Position numbers and translations under genes: made by a program. Shown here piece after piece: positions 32,393-40,919 of a stretch of DNA of 64,000 bases. The notes under the pieces were generated by a model. It made no database searches and was not told the origin of the DNA. It saw nothing but the letters and a program-made list of their open reading frames with translations. Source of the stretch: JAJPHF01 sp035293805. GTDB taxonomy: Bacteria; Chloroflexota; UBA6077; JAJPHF01. How positions within the stretch are numbered: position 1 is the stretch's first letter; every line of letters begins with the position of its first letter. The stretch lies in contig DATGMD010000060.1 of NCBI GenBank assembly GCA_035293805.1, forward strand, positions 186,001-250,000. The letters run 5' to 3'.

Positions 32393-32968
32393 CTAGACGG
32401 GTAGCGGCACCGCGAGGGCGAACGCGTTGAGGAGCAGGATAATCCCCAGCAGGCCCAGGCCGACGCCGCCGAGGAGCAGCGGCAGGGCGCGGGCGACGAT
32501 CGAGATGGACGCGAGCACGATGGCCAACTGAAACGCCGCCTCCGCTACCTGGAAATTGCGGTGGCGGCTCTCGGCTAGATCGCGCTCGTGCTCCAGGTCC
32601 TCGGCTTTGTGCTGGAGGCTGTCCTGGCTGGGTCGGTACTTGGTGGCGACGGCGTCGTCGAGGTCGGCGGCGCGTTGCTCGGCGACCGCGGCGCCCGGCC
32701 CGCCGGCCGCGAGCGTGCGCAAGATGGCCGCTTCGCCCTCGTTGACGTGGCGCTTCAGGGAGTTGGCCTGGAACTCGTTCCAGGCGTCCGAGGCCTTCTG
32801 CTGGGCGAGGAGGGCTTCGGTGGCGGCGCGGTTGCCCGCCAGCGTGGCGATGGCGAGGAGCGCTGCCAGGATGGAGACGAGAACGGCCGCGTGCCGACCG
32901 AACTGCTCACGTCCCTCGGCGGCCTCCTCGGCTACCTCGACGCGTTCGAGCACCTCCCGTGCTTCCAC
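32393..32968 (-). CDS. DUF4337-like membrane protein
   Basis: A 191-aa protein with an N-terminal acidic helix, a first transmembrane helix (HAAVLVSILAALLAIATLAG), a long charged helical middle (AWNEFQANSLKRHVNEGEAA) and two C-terminal hydrophobic helices. This layout matches DUF4337 proteins. Function unknown. The GTG start has AGGAG upstream. Probably an operon with the DUF421 gene. Confidence 0.7.
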   Translation of the reverse strand: MEAREVLERVEVAEEAAEGREQFGRHAAVLVSILAALLAIATLAGNRAATEALLAQQKASDAWNEFQANSLKRHVNEGEAAILRTLAAGGPGAAVAEQRAADLDDAVATKYRPSQDSLQHKAEDLEHERDLAESRHRNFQVAEAAFQLAIVLASISIVARALPLLLGGVGLGLLGIILLLNAFALAVPLPV

Positions 32969-33128
32969 CGTCTCGCTCCTGGCGGTTAGCGGCGCCGTGC
33001 GGCCGGGGCGGGCGCGGGCTCACGCGCCGCGAGGGCGACGCCGCTAACGGTTGGCGCTGGTTATCGTGCCAAAGGTTACCTCACCCCGGCGAGCAGTGTC
33101 ACCAGGGCGAGGGATCCGGGTGCGCAGA

Positions 33129-33144
33129 CCTAGGCGCGCCTAGG
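33129..33144. other. 16-bp perfect palindrome
   Basis: CCTAGGCGCGCCTAGG, in the 242-bp spacer between the TatA-like and DUF4337-like genes. It might be a protein-binding site; there is no other support. Confidence 0.35.
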
Positions 33145-33210
33145 CATGTGGCCAGCGATGGTGGATAAGTTTGGCGGAGCCAATCTTATGCACGAACCTG
33201 GGCCGGCCGC

Positions 33211-33531
33211 TTAGGCGGCGAGCTGGTGACCGCAGCGCGTGCAGAAGCGCGCGTCGGCGGCGGCAGGGCTGTTGCACTGGGCGCAAACGGCACCGGTCGT
33301 CGCAGCGGCGGCGGCCGACGGGGCAGCCGGCGGTACCGTCGTGGTCGCGGCGGCGGGCGGTAGCGTCCCGGCGGGCGAAGGTTCGTCGCCGTTGACGGAC
33401 TGCTTGAATTCGCGGATGCCCTTCCCGAGCGAGCTGCCTAGCTCGGGGAGCTTGCCCGGACCGAACACGATTAGCGCGATCACTAGGATGATCAGCAGGT
33501 GGCCGGGCTGGATCAGTCCGCTGCCAAACAT
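33211..33531 (-). CDS. tatA: TatA/E-like Sec-independent translocase subunit fused to a zinc ribbon
   Basis: A 106-aa protein. Residues 1-45 are a typical TatA/TatE: FGSGLIQPGHLLIILVIALI, then VFGPGKLPELGSSLGKGIREFK. A Pro/Ala/Thr linker leads to a C-terminal zinc ribbon, AVCAQCNSP...RFCTRCGHQL, with two CxxC pairs. TatA forms the protein-conducting oligomer of the Tat pathway; the ribbon would be cytosolic and is not a usual part of TatA. I chose the ATG at 33531 because GAGGAG lies 9 nt upstream and TatA proteins normally start MFG; a GTG 9 bp upstream is too close to that RBS. No tatC is in the window. Confidence 0.85.
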   Translation of the reverse strand: MFGSGLIQPGHLLIILVIALIVFGPGKLPELGSSLGKGIREFKQSVNGDEPSPAGTLPPAAATTTVPPAAPSAAAAATTGAVCAQCNSPAAADARFCTRCGHQLAA

Positions 33532-33607
33532 GATGGACACCTCCTCGTCGATCCGGGACGCCGCCGGGCCTGGGGGCGCCGCGCGCCCTTTCTCCCGTTT
33601 AGTGGAA

Positions 33608-33613
33608 ATTATA
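33608..33613 (-). promoter_or_regulatory. -10 box of the TatA-like gene
   Basis: Perfect TATAAT on the minus strand, between the histidine kinase stop and the TatA start, predicting a leader of about 70 nt. Confidence 0.45.
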
Positions 33614-33657
33614 GCGCGCGCGGCGCCCCGGCGCCCGCAATTCTCGGGAACGCGAAC

Positions 33658-35172
33658 TTACGGCTCGCGGAGCAGGGTGGTCGGCGGGGCGGCGGGCGGC
33701 AGCCACTCCACGTCGCCGCTGGGCAGCGCCGGCAGGACGAGCGCGAAGCGCGCGCCGGCGTTGGGCGCGGAGGCGATCTCCAGCCGACCGCCATGGGCCT
33801 CCACGATGCCGCGGACGATAGTCAGGCCGAGGCCCAGCCGCCCGGGGCGGGGGCGGGGCGCGGGCGCCGCGGCCGGGCCGTCGGGCCGAGAGCGTTCGCC
33901 CTGGCCGGTGGGCGGGACGAAGCCCGGGCCCTCGTCGGCCACCGCGAGCACCACTTCGCCGTTCGCCATCTGCGCCTGGAGGTGGACGGTGCTGCCGGGC
34001 GGCGCATGGCGGAGGGCATTCTCGACGAGATTCGCCAGCGCCTGACCGAGCCGTGCCGGATCGCCCTCGACGAGGGCGAGCGGCTCGGCGGCTTCGACGG
34101 CGAGGGCGACGCGGCGCGCGGCGGCCTCGGCCGCGAACTCGGCCGCGGTCTGGCGGAGCAGGGCGGCGGGCGCCAGCGGCTCGGGCTCCAGGCGCAGTCC
34201 GCCGGTTTCGAGCTGTGCCGTCTGGAGGAGGTCGTCGGCCAGCCGGGTCAGACGATGGGTGTGGCCGCCGATCCCGTGCAACAGCTCGGCGCGCAGCGGG
34301 GGGTCGTCGGCGGCGCCGCGCTCGAGGGCTTCCACGGCCATGCCGAGCGCCATCGTGCTGGAATGGAGGTCGTGAGCGACCGCGCTCATCAGCTCCTGGC
34401 GTGCGCCTTCCAGCGCCTGGAGCCGCGCGGCCATGTCGTCGAAGGCGTGGGCGGCGGCGGCGACCTCGTCGCTGCCCTGCACGTCGCAGCGAATGGCGAG
34501 ATTGCCCGCGGCGAGCTGGCCCGCGGCGCCGGCCAGGCGGCGGGCCGGGGCGGCCAGGCTGCCCGCGAGGAGGAGCGCCACGGCCACGGCGACGGCGCCC
34601 ACGCTTGCCAGGCCGAGCAGGAGGGCGCCGCGCAAGTGCGCGACCTCGCCGCTCACATCCGCCAGCGCGTAGGCCAGGCGCAGGGCGCCGCGCACCTGGC
34701 CGTCGTGGATGACGGGGGCGACGATGTAGAGGACCTCGGGGCCGGTGCCGTCGTTGACGACGGAGACGGTCCGCTCGCCGCGCAAGGCGGCCTGGAGACC
34801 CGGCGGGCTGAGCGGCTCGCCGACGCGCTCCTCCTCGGGCTCGGTGGCGGCCACCAGCTGGCCGTTGGCGTCGAAGACGCGGACGCGCACGGCGCTCTCG
34901 CGGTCGACCGCAGCCAGCATCTCTCGCAAGGGCTGGAAGTCGTTCGCCACCAGCGCATCGGCGGCGGGCTCCGAGAGCAGGGTGCTCTCCACGACGAGGT
35001 CATCGTGGAGCTGGACGAGATAAAAGCGCTCCATCTGGTCGAGCACATACAGGCCGGCGAGGGCCATCGCGAGCAAGACGAGCCCGAGGTGACTGAGCAG
35101 CAGCTTCTCGCGCAAGCTGAGCGTGGGCAACCGCCCGGCGGCGAAACGAACGAGGTCGGCTGGCCGGCTCAC
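33658..35172 (-). CDS. membrane sensor histidine kinase (HAMP, OmpR partner)
   Basis: A 504-aa kinase. A first transmembrane helix (LLLSHLGLVLLAMALAGLYV, about residues 25-45) is followed by an extracytoplasmic sensing domain of about 130 residues and a second helix (GLASVGAVAVAVALLLAGSL). Then come a HAMP region, a HisKA domain with SAVAHDLHSSTMALGM (phosphoacceptor His; LHSS replaces the usual LRTP) and a HATPase (NLVENALRHAPPG; ADEGPGF; GLGLTIVRGIVEAHGG). The HATPase has an extra Pro-rich loop of about 25 residues. The GTG start overlaps the regulator stop as GTGA, so the two are coupled. Confidence 0.92.
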   Translation of the reverse strand: MSRPADLVRFAAGRLPTLSLREKLLLSHLGLVLLAMALAGLYVLDQMERFYLVQLHDDLVVESTLLSEPAADALVANDFQPLREMLAAVDRESAVRVRVFDANGQLVAATEPEEERVGEPLSPPGLQAALRGERTVSVVNDGTGPEVLYIVAPVIHDGQVRGALRLAYALADVSGEVAHLRGALLLGLASVGAVAVAVALLLAGSLAAPARRLAGAAGQLAAGNLAIRCDVQGSDEVAAAAHAFDDMAARLQALEGARQELMSAVAHDLHSSTMALGMAVEALERGAADDPPLRAELLHGIGGHTHRLTRLADDLLQTAQLETGGLRLEPEPLAPAALLRQTAAEFAAEAAARRVALAVEAAEPLALVEGDPARLGQALANLVENALRHAPPGSTVHLQAQMANGEVVLAVADEGPGFVPPTGQGERSRPDGPAAAPAPRPRPGRLGLGLTIVRGIVEAHGGRLEIASAPNAGARFALVLPALPSGDVEWLPPAAPPTTLLREP

Positions 35173-35873
35173 GGCGCCACGTCGGCGAAGCGGTAGCCCA
35201 CGCCACGTACCGTCTCGATGAGCACGGGGCGGCTCGGGTCGCTTTCGATCTTGCGCCGCAGCTGGCGCACGTACACGTCGAGCGCGCTCTGGTCGCCGAA
35301 GAAGTGCTGGCCCCAGACGCGCTCGAAGATGAACTGGCGCTCTAGCGTGCGCCCCGCGTGGCTGACGAGCAGGTGCAGGAGCGCGAACTCGCGCGGGGAC
35401 AGCGCCACCTCCTGGCCGCGGACGTAGACGCGGTGGGCCGCGCTGTCCACCACGACCTCGCCGACCGTCAGGCGGTCGCTGGCCGGCGCGCCGCCCGCCG
35501 CGCGGCCACGCCGGAGCGCCGCCCGCACGCGCGCCGCCAGCTCGCCCGCGCCAATGGGCTTGGTGAGGTAGTCGTCGGCGCCGGCGTCTAGCCCAACGAT
35601 CTTGTCGGCTTCGCCCCGGCGGGCGCTGAGGATGATGATGGGCACCCCTGTCTCCTGGCGGAGGCGGCGACAGACCTCCACGCCGCTGAGATCGGGGAGC
35701 GCGACGTCGAGCAGGACCACGTCGGGCGGCGCCTCGCGCACGGCGGCCATTGCTTCGGCCCCGCTGGCCGCGGGCACGACGCGGTAGCCTTCTTGCCGCA
35801 GCAGGTAAGAGACCGAGCGCACGATGAGCGGGTCGTCGTCGACCAGCAGGACTACGGCAGGATCGGCGAGCAT
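35169..35873 (-). CDS. OmpR/PhoB-family response regulator
   Basis: A 234-aa regulator. Receiver: VVLLVDDDPLIVRSV, phosphoacceptor Asp in VVLLDVALPDLSG, Ser in IIILSARRGEADK, Lys in DDYLTKPIGAGE. The winged-helix DNA-binding domain contains LSPREFALLHLLVSHAG and RVWGQHFFGDQSALDVYVRQ. Members bind tandem direct repeats with 10-11-bp spacing. Such an array (35944-35984) lies immediately upstream, between this gene and the divergent 36039 gene, and another at 40920. Autoregulation and control of both are reasonable inferences. First gene of the RR-HK operon. Confidence 0.93.
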   Translation of the reverse strand: MLADPAVVLLVDDDPLIVRSVSYLLRQEGYRVVPAASGAEAMAAVREAPPDVVLLDVALPDLSGVEVCRRLRQETGVPIIILSARRGEADKIVGLDAGADDYLTKPIGAGELAARVRAALRRGRAAGGAPASDRLTVGEVVVDSAAHRVYVRGQEVALSPREFALLHLLVSHAGRTLERQFIFERVWGQHFFGDQSALDVYVRQLRRKIESDPSRPVLIETVRGVGYRFADVAP

Positions 35874-35943
35874 ACGGCGTGCTCCGACAGCCAGCGCGCT
35901 GCCCCGGTGGGGCGCCTGCCCTGGGGGCGTCCCAGCTCGACGT

Positions 35944-35984
35944 TTTCAGCTAAGCTTAAGCCGGCCTTCATCGGCTCTTCAAGT
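35944..35984. promoter_or_regulatory. direct-repeat array, 11-bp period (candidate OmpR/PhoB-type operator)
   Basis: Octamers start at exactly 11-bp steps: TTTCAGCT (35944), CTTAAGCC (35955), CTTCATCG (35966), CTTCAAGT (35977). The core is YTTMA. A weaker fifth (GCGCAAGA) is at 35988, then a TATGCT -10 at 36004-36009 facing the gene at 36039. It lies between the divergent response regulator and that gene. Confidence 0.55.
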
Positions 35985-36038
35985 AGCGCGCAAGACCAAA
36001 AGTTATGCTTGGAAGGGCGCATATACGGAGAGCAGGCG

Positions 36039-36629
36039 ATGAGCACCAGCCGTAGCGGACCGAGTATCGCGGAGGCCAAGGGCGAGTGGCAGGCCCGCGA
36101 GGTCGCGCGGTGGGAGCGGCTGCCCTTTGGGCTGGTGCTGCTGGCCGTATGGGCGGTGGCGCTCGTCGCGATTGCGCTCCTGGTGACGGGTGGCCTGCGG
36201 GGGCTGAACGGCCTGCTGGGCCGCGACGACGCGGCCGGGGGCGCGCCCAGCTACCAGGAGCTGACGGTCGGTGAACGCAACGCCGAGCTGGGCCGCGATT
36301 TCGTGATCGCGCCCGCGGACGCCACGCCGCAGCGGATCGAGGCGCTGGTGACCGCGCTGGCCGCCGATTCGCCCCCGGGCCTGCTGCGGATGAACGTGTT
36401 CACCGACGCCGCCGCCGCGCGCCGGCGCCGTGAGCTGATCGCGGCGGGGATCTACGCGAAGAACGAGGACGAGGGCGACCCGCCGGAGTGGCGGGAGGTG
36501 TATCCGGCGTGGGTCGGCGTGTACACGCGCGACCCGGCCAACAACGTCAACCAGCTCAGCATCTGCTTGAACGACCCCGATCACTCCCACTGCACCGTCA
36601 AGCGCTATCCCCCCGTGGCGGCGCGCTAG
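36039..36629 (+). CDS. single-pass membrane protein of unknown function
   Basis: A 196-aa protein with a cytoplasmic N-terminus, one transmembrane helix (LPFGLVLLAVWAVALVAIAL, about residues 28-50) and an extracytoplasmic domain of about 140 residues. That domain contains ELTVGERNAELGRDFVIAP, MNVFTDAAAARRRRELIAAG and ICLNDPDHSHCTVKRYP, the latter with two cysteines that may form a disulphide. I do not recognise the family. GGAG lies 8 nt before the ATG. The promoter carries the 11-bp repeat array, so the adjacent OmpR-type regulator likely controls it. Its stop codon shares the CTAG with the convergent amidohydrolase stop. Confidence 0.65.
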   Translation: MSTSRSGPSIAEAKGEWQAREVARWERLPFGLVLLAVWAVALVAIALLVTGGLRGLNGLLGRDDAAGGAPSYQELTVGERNAELGRDFVIAPADATPQRIEALVTALAADSPPGLLRMNVFTDAAAARRRRELIAAGIYAKNEDEGDPPEWREVYPAWVGVYTRDPANNVNQLSICLNDPDHSHCTVKRYPPVAAR

Positions 36630-37870
36630 CGCGGCTTCCTGTCATCGGCGCCGGGCGACCGCTGAGCGGCGTCGGTGGGCGCGACGAAGATCGCGGCCGG
36701 CTCGCCCGCGAGATGGATGCGTCCCCGCTTGACCGCGAGGCGGGGCACCAACCGGAGGCGCCCCACCCGAGTCTGGCCGGCCATGTCGCGGAAGACGTGG
36801 TCGCCCTCCTCCAGCGCGACGACCGTCACGTCGGCCTGGTGGCCGACGTCCAGGCTGCCCAGCCGGCCCGCCTCGCCGAGTACCGCAGCCGGCCGGCTGG
36901 TGGCCATCGCCACCACGTCCGCTAGGCTGAGCCCTAGCGCGAGCAGCTTGGACATCGTCTGCGTGAGGCCGTAATACGCGGTGCGGCTGTGGGGCCGGCT
37001 GAAGTCGGCATGCACGTCGCTGCTGACGAGGTCGGGCCGCACGCCGGCGGCGAGGGCCGCTTCCGCGGCGGCGAAACTGAAGTGGGCGCCGTGCGCCACG
37101 TCGAGCTGCACGCCGCGGGCGAGAGCGGCGAAGACGGCAGGCTGCACGGCGCCGTCGCCGCTCACCACGCCGCCCGCCTCCTTAGTGAAGCAGTGGGCGA
37201 GCACGTCGCCGCCGCGCAGCAGGGGCAGCGCGCGCGGCAGCACCGTGTCCGGCGGGGGGAGCGGGTGGTCGCCGGGGTCGATCAGCTGGCCGGTGTGGAC
37301 GTAGAGCGGGACGCCGGTGGCGTCGGCGGCCTGGCGGGCAAGGGCCAGCACCGCGGTGCCCCAGCGAGCCAGGCCGCCCATCTCGGCGTGCGTCTTGATG
37401 CCTCGCACGAGATCGCGGTTGTCCGCAATGGCGGCAATCGTTGCGTCCAGCTCGACTGAGTCGGGGCCGTGGAGGGCCGGCAGCATGCTGCCCTTGGCGG
37501 TTCCCACGGCGCTGATGTTAAGGAAGAGCAGCGTTTCGGTCGCGGCCGGCTCGGCGATGAACTTGCGGAAGGCCGGTAGGTTGAGCGGCCCGGCGCTGCC
37601 CTGGTCTACGATGGTCGTCACGCCCGAGCGCACGCCCACGGCGTCGGGCGGCACGCCGTAGTCGGTCGCGTACTCGAAGGCGTGGACGTGCAAGTCGATG
37701 AGGCCCGGCAGCACCCAGAGGCCCTCGGCGGAGATCGTTTCGCGCGCCTCGCCGGCCAGGCCCGGGCCGAGCGCGACGATCTTGCCGTTGGCGATGGCGA
37801 GGTCGCCTGTCGCGTCGAGCGCGATGCCGGGATCGAACAGCCGACCGCCGCGGATGACCAGGTCGTACAC
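36626..37870 (-). CDS. amidohydrolase/deacetylase-type metallohydrolase
   Basis: A 414-aa amidohydrolase-superfamily enzyme, close in layout to dihydroorotase-like and D-aminoacylase/deacetylase members. It begins VYDLVIRGGRLFDPG, carries the metal motif PGLIDLHVHAFEY (about residue 60), GIKTHAEMGG (possible carbamylated-Lys strand), VHTGQLIDPGDHP, AHCFTKEAGG and the Asp in LVSSDVHADFSRP. It hydrolyses an amide, lactam or cyclic amide of unknown identity. The GTG start has GGGAGG 6 nt upstream. It is divergent from the solute-binding protein gene at 38039, with 168 bp between. Confidence 0.85.
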   Translation of the reverse strand: MYDLVIRGGRLFDPGIALDATGDLAIANGKIVALGPGLAGEARETISAEGLWVLPGLIDLHVHAFEYATDYGVPPDAVGVRSGVTTIVDQGSAGPLNLPAFRKFIAEPAATETLLFLNISAVGTAKGSMLPALHGPDSVELDATIAAIADNRDLVRGIKTHAEMGGLARWGTAVLALARQAADATGVPLYVHTGQLIDPGDHPLPPPDTVLPRALPLLRGGDVLAHCFTKEAGGVVSGDGAVQPAVFAALARGVQLDVAHGAHFSFAAAEAALAAGVRPDLVSSDVHADFSRPHSRTAYYGLTQTMSKLLALGLSLADVVAMATSRPAAVLGEAGRLGSLDVGHQADVTVVALEEGDHVFRDMAGQTRVGRLRLVPRLAVKRGRIHLAGEPAAIFVAPTDAAQRSPGADDRKPR

Positions 37871-38038
37871 GTCGCACCTCCCGCTCGCGTGCCGGCCGCT
37901 GAGGTGGGCGGCCCACGGAGATAGTGTACGGGATGCGGCCGGTCGGGAGCGGCGGCATGTGGCACGGCGGCTGCGAGGCGCGCGAGTGGTATCCTGGCAC
38001 GTCAGCCCAGCGCGCGAACCGTTCGAGGAGGACCCATC

Positions 38039-39178
38039 GTGCGTCAGCCCAACCCGCCCGTCCCGCGCACGGGGCGCCACGCGGCGCCCGGGATCGCCCC
38101 GCTTTCGGTCGCCTTGACGCGGCAGGTGAGGCGGGCGCGGTGGCGGTGGAGCGTCCTGATCGGGCTCGCGGCCCTGCTCGTCGCCTGCAGCGGCGGCACG
38201 CCCGCGGCCACACCGTCCGGCGGCAGCCCGACGAGCGGGCCGGGGGCCGGGACGGCGGGCTCGGCAGCGCCCGGGGGGGCGGCTGGGGCAAGCGCGCCGA
38301 CCGCGGCGCCGCAGCCTGCCACCGTGGCCTACGCCTACACTGGCCCGAGCGCGGCATTCACGCCCAACTGGGTCGCGCAGGAGGAGGGGTACTTCCGCGA
38401 GGAAGGGCTGGAGGTGACGCTGACCTCGGTGCAGCCGGCGCCGGGCGCGCAGGCGCTCATCGCCGGCGACTTCCAGATCGAGTCGACCGGCCCGCAGGTG
38501 ATCGACGCGCGGCTGGGCGGCGCGGACCTGGTCTACGTGGCCGATCTCGTGCCCTACTTCGTGTTCGACGTGTACGCCCAGCCGAACGTCCACGACGCCG
38601 CGGGACTCAAGGGGGGCAGTATCGGGGTGACCCAGGCCGGCGCCACGACCGACTTTGCCGCGCAAGCCTACGCCAAGCGGGTCGGGCTAACGATTGGCCA
38701 GGACCTGCAAGTGAACTACGTCGGCAGCATGCCGGGGCTGCTCGCCGCGCTGCAGAACAACCTCATCACCTCGGCGATCCTCTCGGCGCCGACGACGCTC
38801 AACGCTCGGAAGGCGGGCTACACGCGGCTGGTGGCGCTCGCCGACTTGAAGCTCGCCTTTGAGCACGCGGCGCAGGTGGCCAGCCGCGCGTGGATCGAGA
38901 GCAATCAGGACGTGGGCCGCCGCTTCCTGCGCGCCTACGTGCGGGGCATCGAGACCACGCGCACGAATAGCGACGTGGCGATCAAGGCGATCGCGAATTA
39001 CACCGCGGTCGAGGACCCCGAGGAGCTACGCGAGTCGTACGAGGCGTTCAAGGACGTTTACCCGGCCCGGCCGACGGTGTCCCGCGACGCGGTGCGCGCG
39101 GTCATCGAGTACGACCAGGACCCGCGGGCGAAGAGCCTGGACGTCGAGTCGCTGATCTACGACGCGTTGATCCCGTAG
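38039..39178 (+). CDS. NMT1/SsuA-like solute-binding lipoprotein
   Basis: A 379-aa binding protein. The N-terminus is long and basic (RQVRRARWRW) before the hydrophobic core and lipobox LLVAC (Cys near residue 50). The binding domain starts near TVAYAYTGPSAAFTPNWVAQ and has EEGYFREEGLEVTLTSVQ and GGSIGVTQAGATTDFAAQAY, as in ABC-type nitrate/sulfonate/taurine binding proteins. No permease or ATPase is adjacent. GGAGGA precedes the GTG start; TATCCT at about 37990 may be the -10. Third orphan binding protein of this class in the window. Confidence 0.82.
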   Translation: MRQPNPPVPRTGRHAAPGIAPLSVALTRQVRRARWRWSVLIGLAALLVACSGGTPAATPSGGSPTSGPGAGTAGSAAPGGAAGASAPTAAPQPATVAYAYTGPSAAFTPNWVAQEEGYFREEGLEVTLTSVQPAPGAQALIAGDFQIESTGPQVIDARLGGADLVYVADLVPYFVFDVYAQPNVHDAAGLKGGSIGVTQAGATTDFAAQAYAKRVGLTIGQDLQVNYVGSMPGLLAALQNNLITSAILSAPTTLNARKAGYTRLVALADLKLAFEHAAQVASRAWIESNQDVGRRFLRAYVRGIETTRTNSDVAIKAIANYTAVEDPEELRESYEAFKDVYPARPTVSRDAVRAVIEYDQDPRAKSLDVESLIYDALIP

Positions 39179-39188
39179 CCGAAGCTGG

Positions 39189-40799
39189 TCAGGGACGCGG
39201 GCGGGGGACGAAGGTGACGCGGGGGAGCAGGCGGTCGAACTGCTCGCGCAGGACGGTGGTGGCGGCGCGTTCGACGACGGCGAGGTGGGCCGGCGGGGCA
39301 AAGACGTAGATCGGCGCCTTGTAGAGCAGGTAGTTCCGCTGCACCGGATTGGTGACGCGCCGGTCGGCCAGGTCCGGGTTCCAGCCCGAGAAGATGGTCG
39401 GATGGTGCGTCGCGTCGCCGGGCGTGGTGGCGATGACGTCGGTGTCGCTCACGCGCGGGACCACCGAGGGACGCACCCAGACGTCGCCCGGGTGCAGAGT
39501 GGGGACGCTCTCGCGCACACGCTCGAAGATGCGCTGCCGCACCAGGTCGGCGCAGCGGCGCACGCCCTCGGCAAAGTCCAGGTAGGCATCGTCGTCGATG
39601 GCCGCCACCGTGTCGCGCTGGAGCACGAACGCGCGCTGGAGCAGGCGCCGCGTGCGCAGGCGGTGCAGCACGTCGTTGACGTAGGGATCGTGGCTGGGCG
39701 CGTGCAGCAGCGCCTCATCGCTCAGGCGCAGGAAGTCGATGACGCGCCGAAAGTCGAGCGTGCGCGCGCTGCCGTCGGGACTGTCGGCCACCACCGCGAG
39801 CAAGCCGTCACTGGCGGGGGCCGCGCCGAAGGCGGGGCCGACGATCGCCTCCACGGCGCCCTGGATCATGCAGTCGGCGGTCTGCACCTTGTGGTGGTTG
39901 TAGAGCGCCTGGTACATCGTGATGCGGTTGAACAGCAGCTTCTCCAGCTCGCCGGCGCCGGCCATGGAGAGCTGAATGCCGGGCGCGCCGACCACCAGGC
40001 TTTGCAGCAGGCGGTCGTAGTCGAGGATGGCGGGCACGCCGGAGAACAGCGAATCCCGAGCGAAGTAGTCGAGCTTGTCGGCGTCGATCGGCCCGCTGAT
40101 GACGCCGGCCAGGTACGGGGGGAGGCCCCGCGCCCGGAGCGCCGCCGAGTCGCCGGTGATCAGCGCGACCACGGCGTCGGCGTCCACGTCGGCCTGCTCG
40201 AACAGGCGGCGCATGGGTGCGCTCTGCAGCAACAGCGCGCCCACCTTCTCGTGTGGCTGGTGCCCCGGCAGGGCGGGATCGAGCTGGCCGGCGAGCAGGG
40301 GCGTGGCGACCATCACCTTCTCGCTGGAGTGCGAGAACACGCCGTGTCCGACGTCGTGGAGCAGGCCGGCCAGGCGGACGGCGCGGCGGTGCTCGACCGG
40401 CAGGGCGGGACACGCTAGCTCGGCCAGCCGCGCGACCATGCGGCCCGCGAGGTGGAGCACGCCTAGCGCGTGCTCGAAGCGCGCGTGGCGCGCGGAGGGA
40501 TAGGTAAGGTATACGGGCCCGGTCTGCAGGATGCCGCGCAGACGCTGAAACAGCGGCGCGTCGACGAACGGTACCTCGTGGGGCTCGACGACGATGGAGC
40601 CGTGGAGGGCGTCGCGCAGGTACTTGGCGCGGCGCGGCGGCGCCCCCTCGTAGCCGCGCATCACATCCTCGGCGAACTGCCCTACTTGATCGGGCAGAGA
40701 GGAGCGCTGCCGCGCCGGCGTTGGCGCTCCGCCATTGGTGCGCTCGGACTCGAGCCGCGCCACGTGCCGCCCCCGGTGAGTCTCTGTCGGTACAGCCAT
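39189..40799 (-). CDS. HD-domain phosphohydrolase (dNTPase/SAMHD1-like)
   Basis: About 536 aa. The HD domain is complete: PSARHARFEHALGVLHLAG (first His), GLLHDVGHGVFSHSSE (HD pair) and GPIDADKLDYFARDS (last Asp), as in dGTPase/SAMHD1-like proteins that cleave dNTPs or related phosphates. The C-terminal ~200 residues have no recognised domain. Start uncertain: ATG 40799 and ATG 40829 are in frame, neither with a clear RBS, and an inverted repeat overlaps the first. It converges on the lipoprotein gene with a 10-bp gap. Confidence 0.84.
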   Translation of the reverse strand: MAVPTETHRGRHVARLESERTNGGAPTPARQRSSLPDQVGQFAEDVMRGYEGAPPRRAKYLRDALHGSIVVEPHEVPFVDAPLFQRLRGILQTGPVYLTYPSARHARFEHALGVLHLAGRMVARLAELACPALPVEHRRAVRLAGLLHDVGHGVFSHSSEKVMVATPLLAGQLDPALPGHQPHEKVGALLLQSAPMRRLFEQADVDADAVVALITGDSAALRARGLPPYLAGVISGPIDADKLDYFARDSLFSGVPAILDYDRLLQSLVVGAPGIQLSMAGAGELEKLLFNRITMYQALYNHHKVQTADCMIQGAVEAIVGPAFGAAPASDGLLAVVADSPDGSARTLDFRRVIDFLRLSDEALLHAPSHDPYVNDVLHRLRTRRLLQRAFVLQRDTVAAIDDDAYLDFAEGVRRCADLVRQRIFERVRESVPTLHPGDVWVRPSVVPRVSDTDVIATTPGDATHHPTIFSGWNPDLADRRVTNPVQRNYLLYKAPIYVFAPPAHLAVVERAATTVLREQFDRLLPRVTFVPRPRP

Positions 40800-40809
40800 A
40801 GCTGTACCG
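40788..40809. promoter_or_regulatory. inverted repeat at the HD gene start
   Basis: A perfect 9-bp inverted repeat, CGGTACAGC-CATA-GCTGTACCG, overlapping the ATG at 40799. It is nested in an outer CTGTCGG...CCGACAG pair. It could be an operator or a hairpin masking the start. Confidence 0.4.
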
Positions 40810-40919
40810 ATAGCTGCCGACAGTATCATCGCGCAGGCTGTCGCCCGGCGCCAAGGGCGGCCGACGGGCGGTCATCTGGGCCACGAGCGAACAGCGGCGC
40901 CGGCCCCGCAGCGGCGATG

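Noticed and set aside
33129..33144. Integration or attachment site at the 16-bp palindrome
   Set aside because: No integrase, tRNA end or second copy supports this; it is listed only as a possible binding site.
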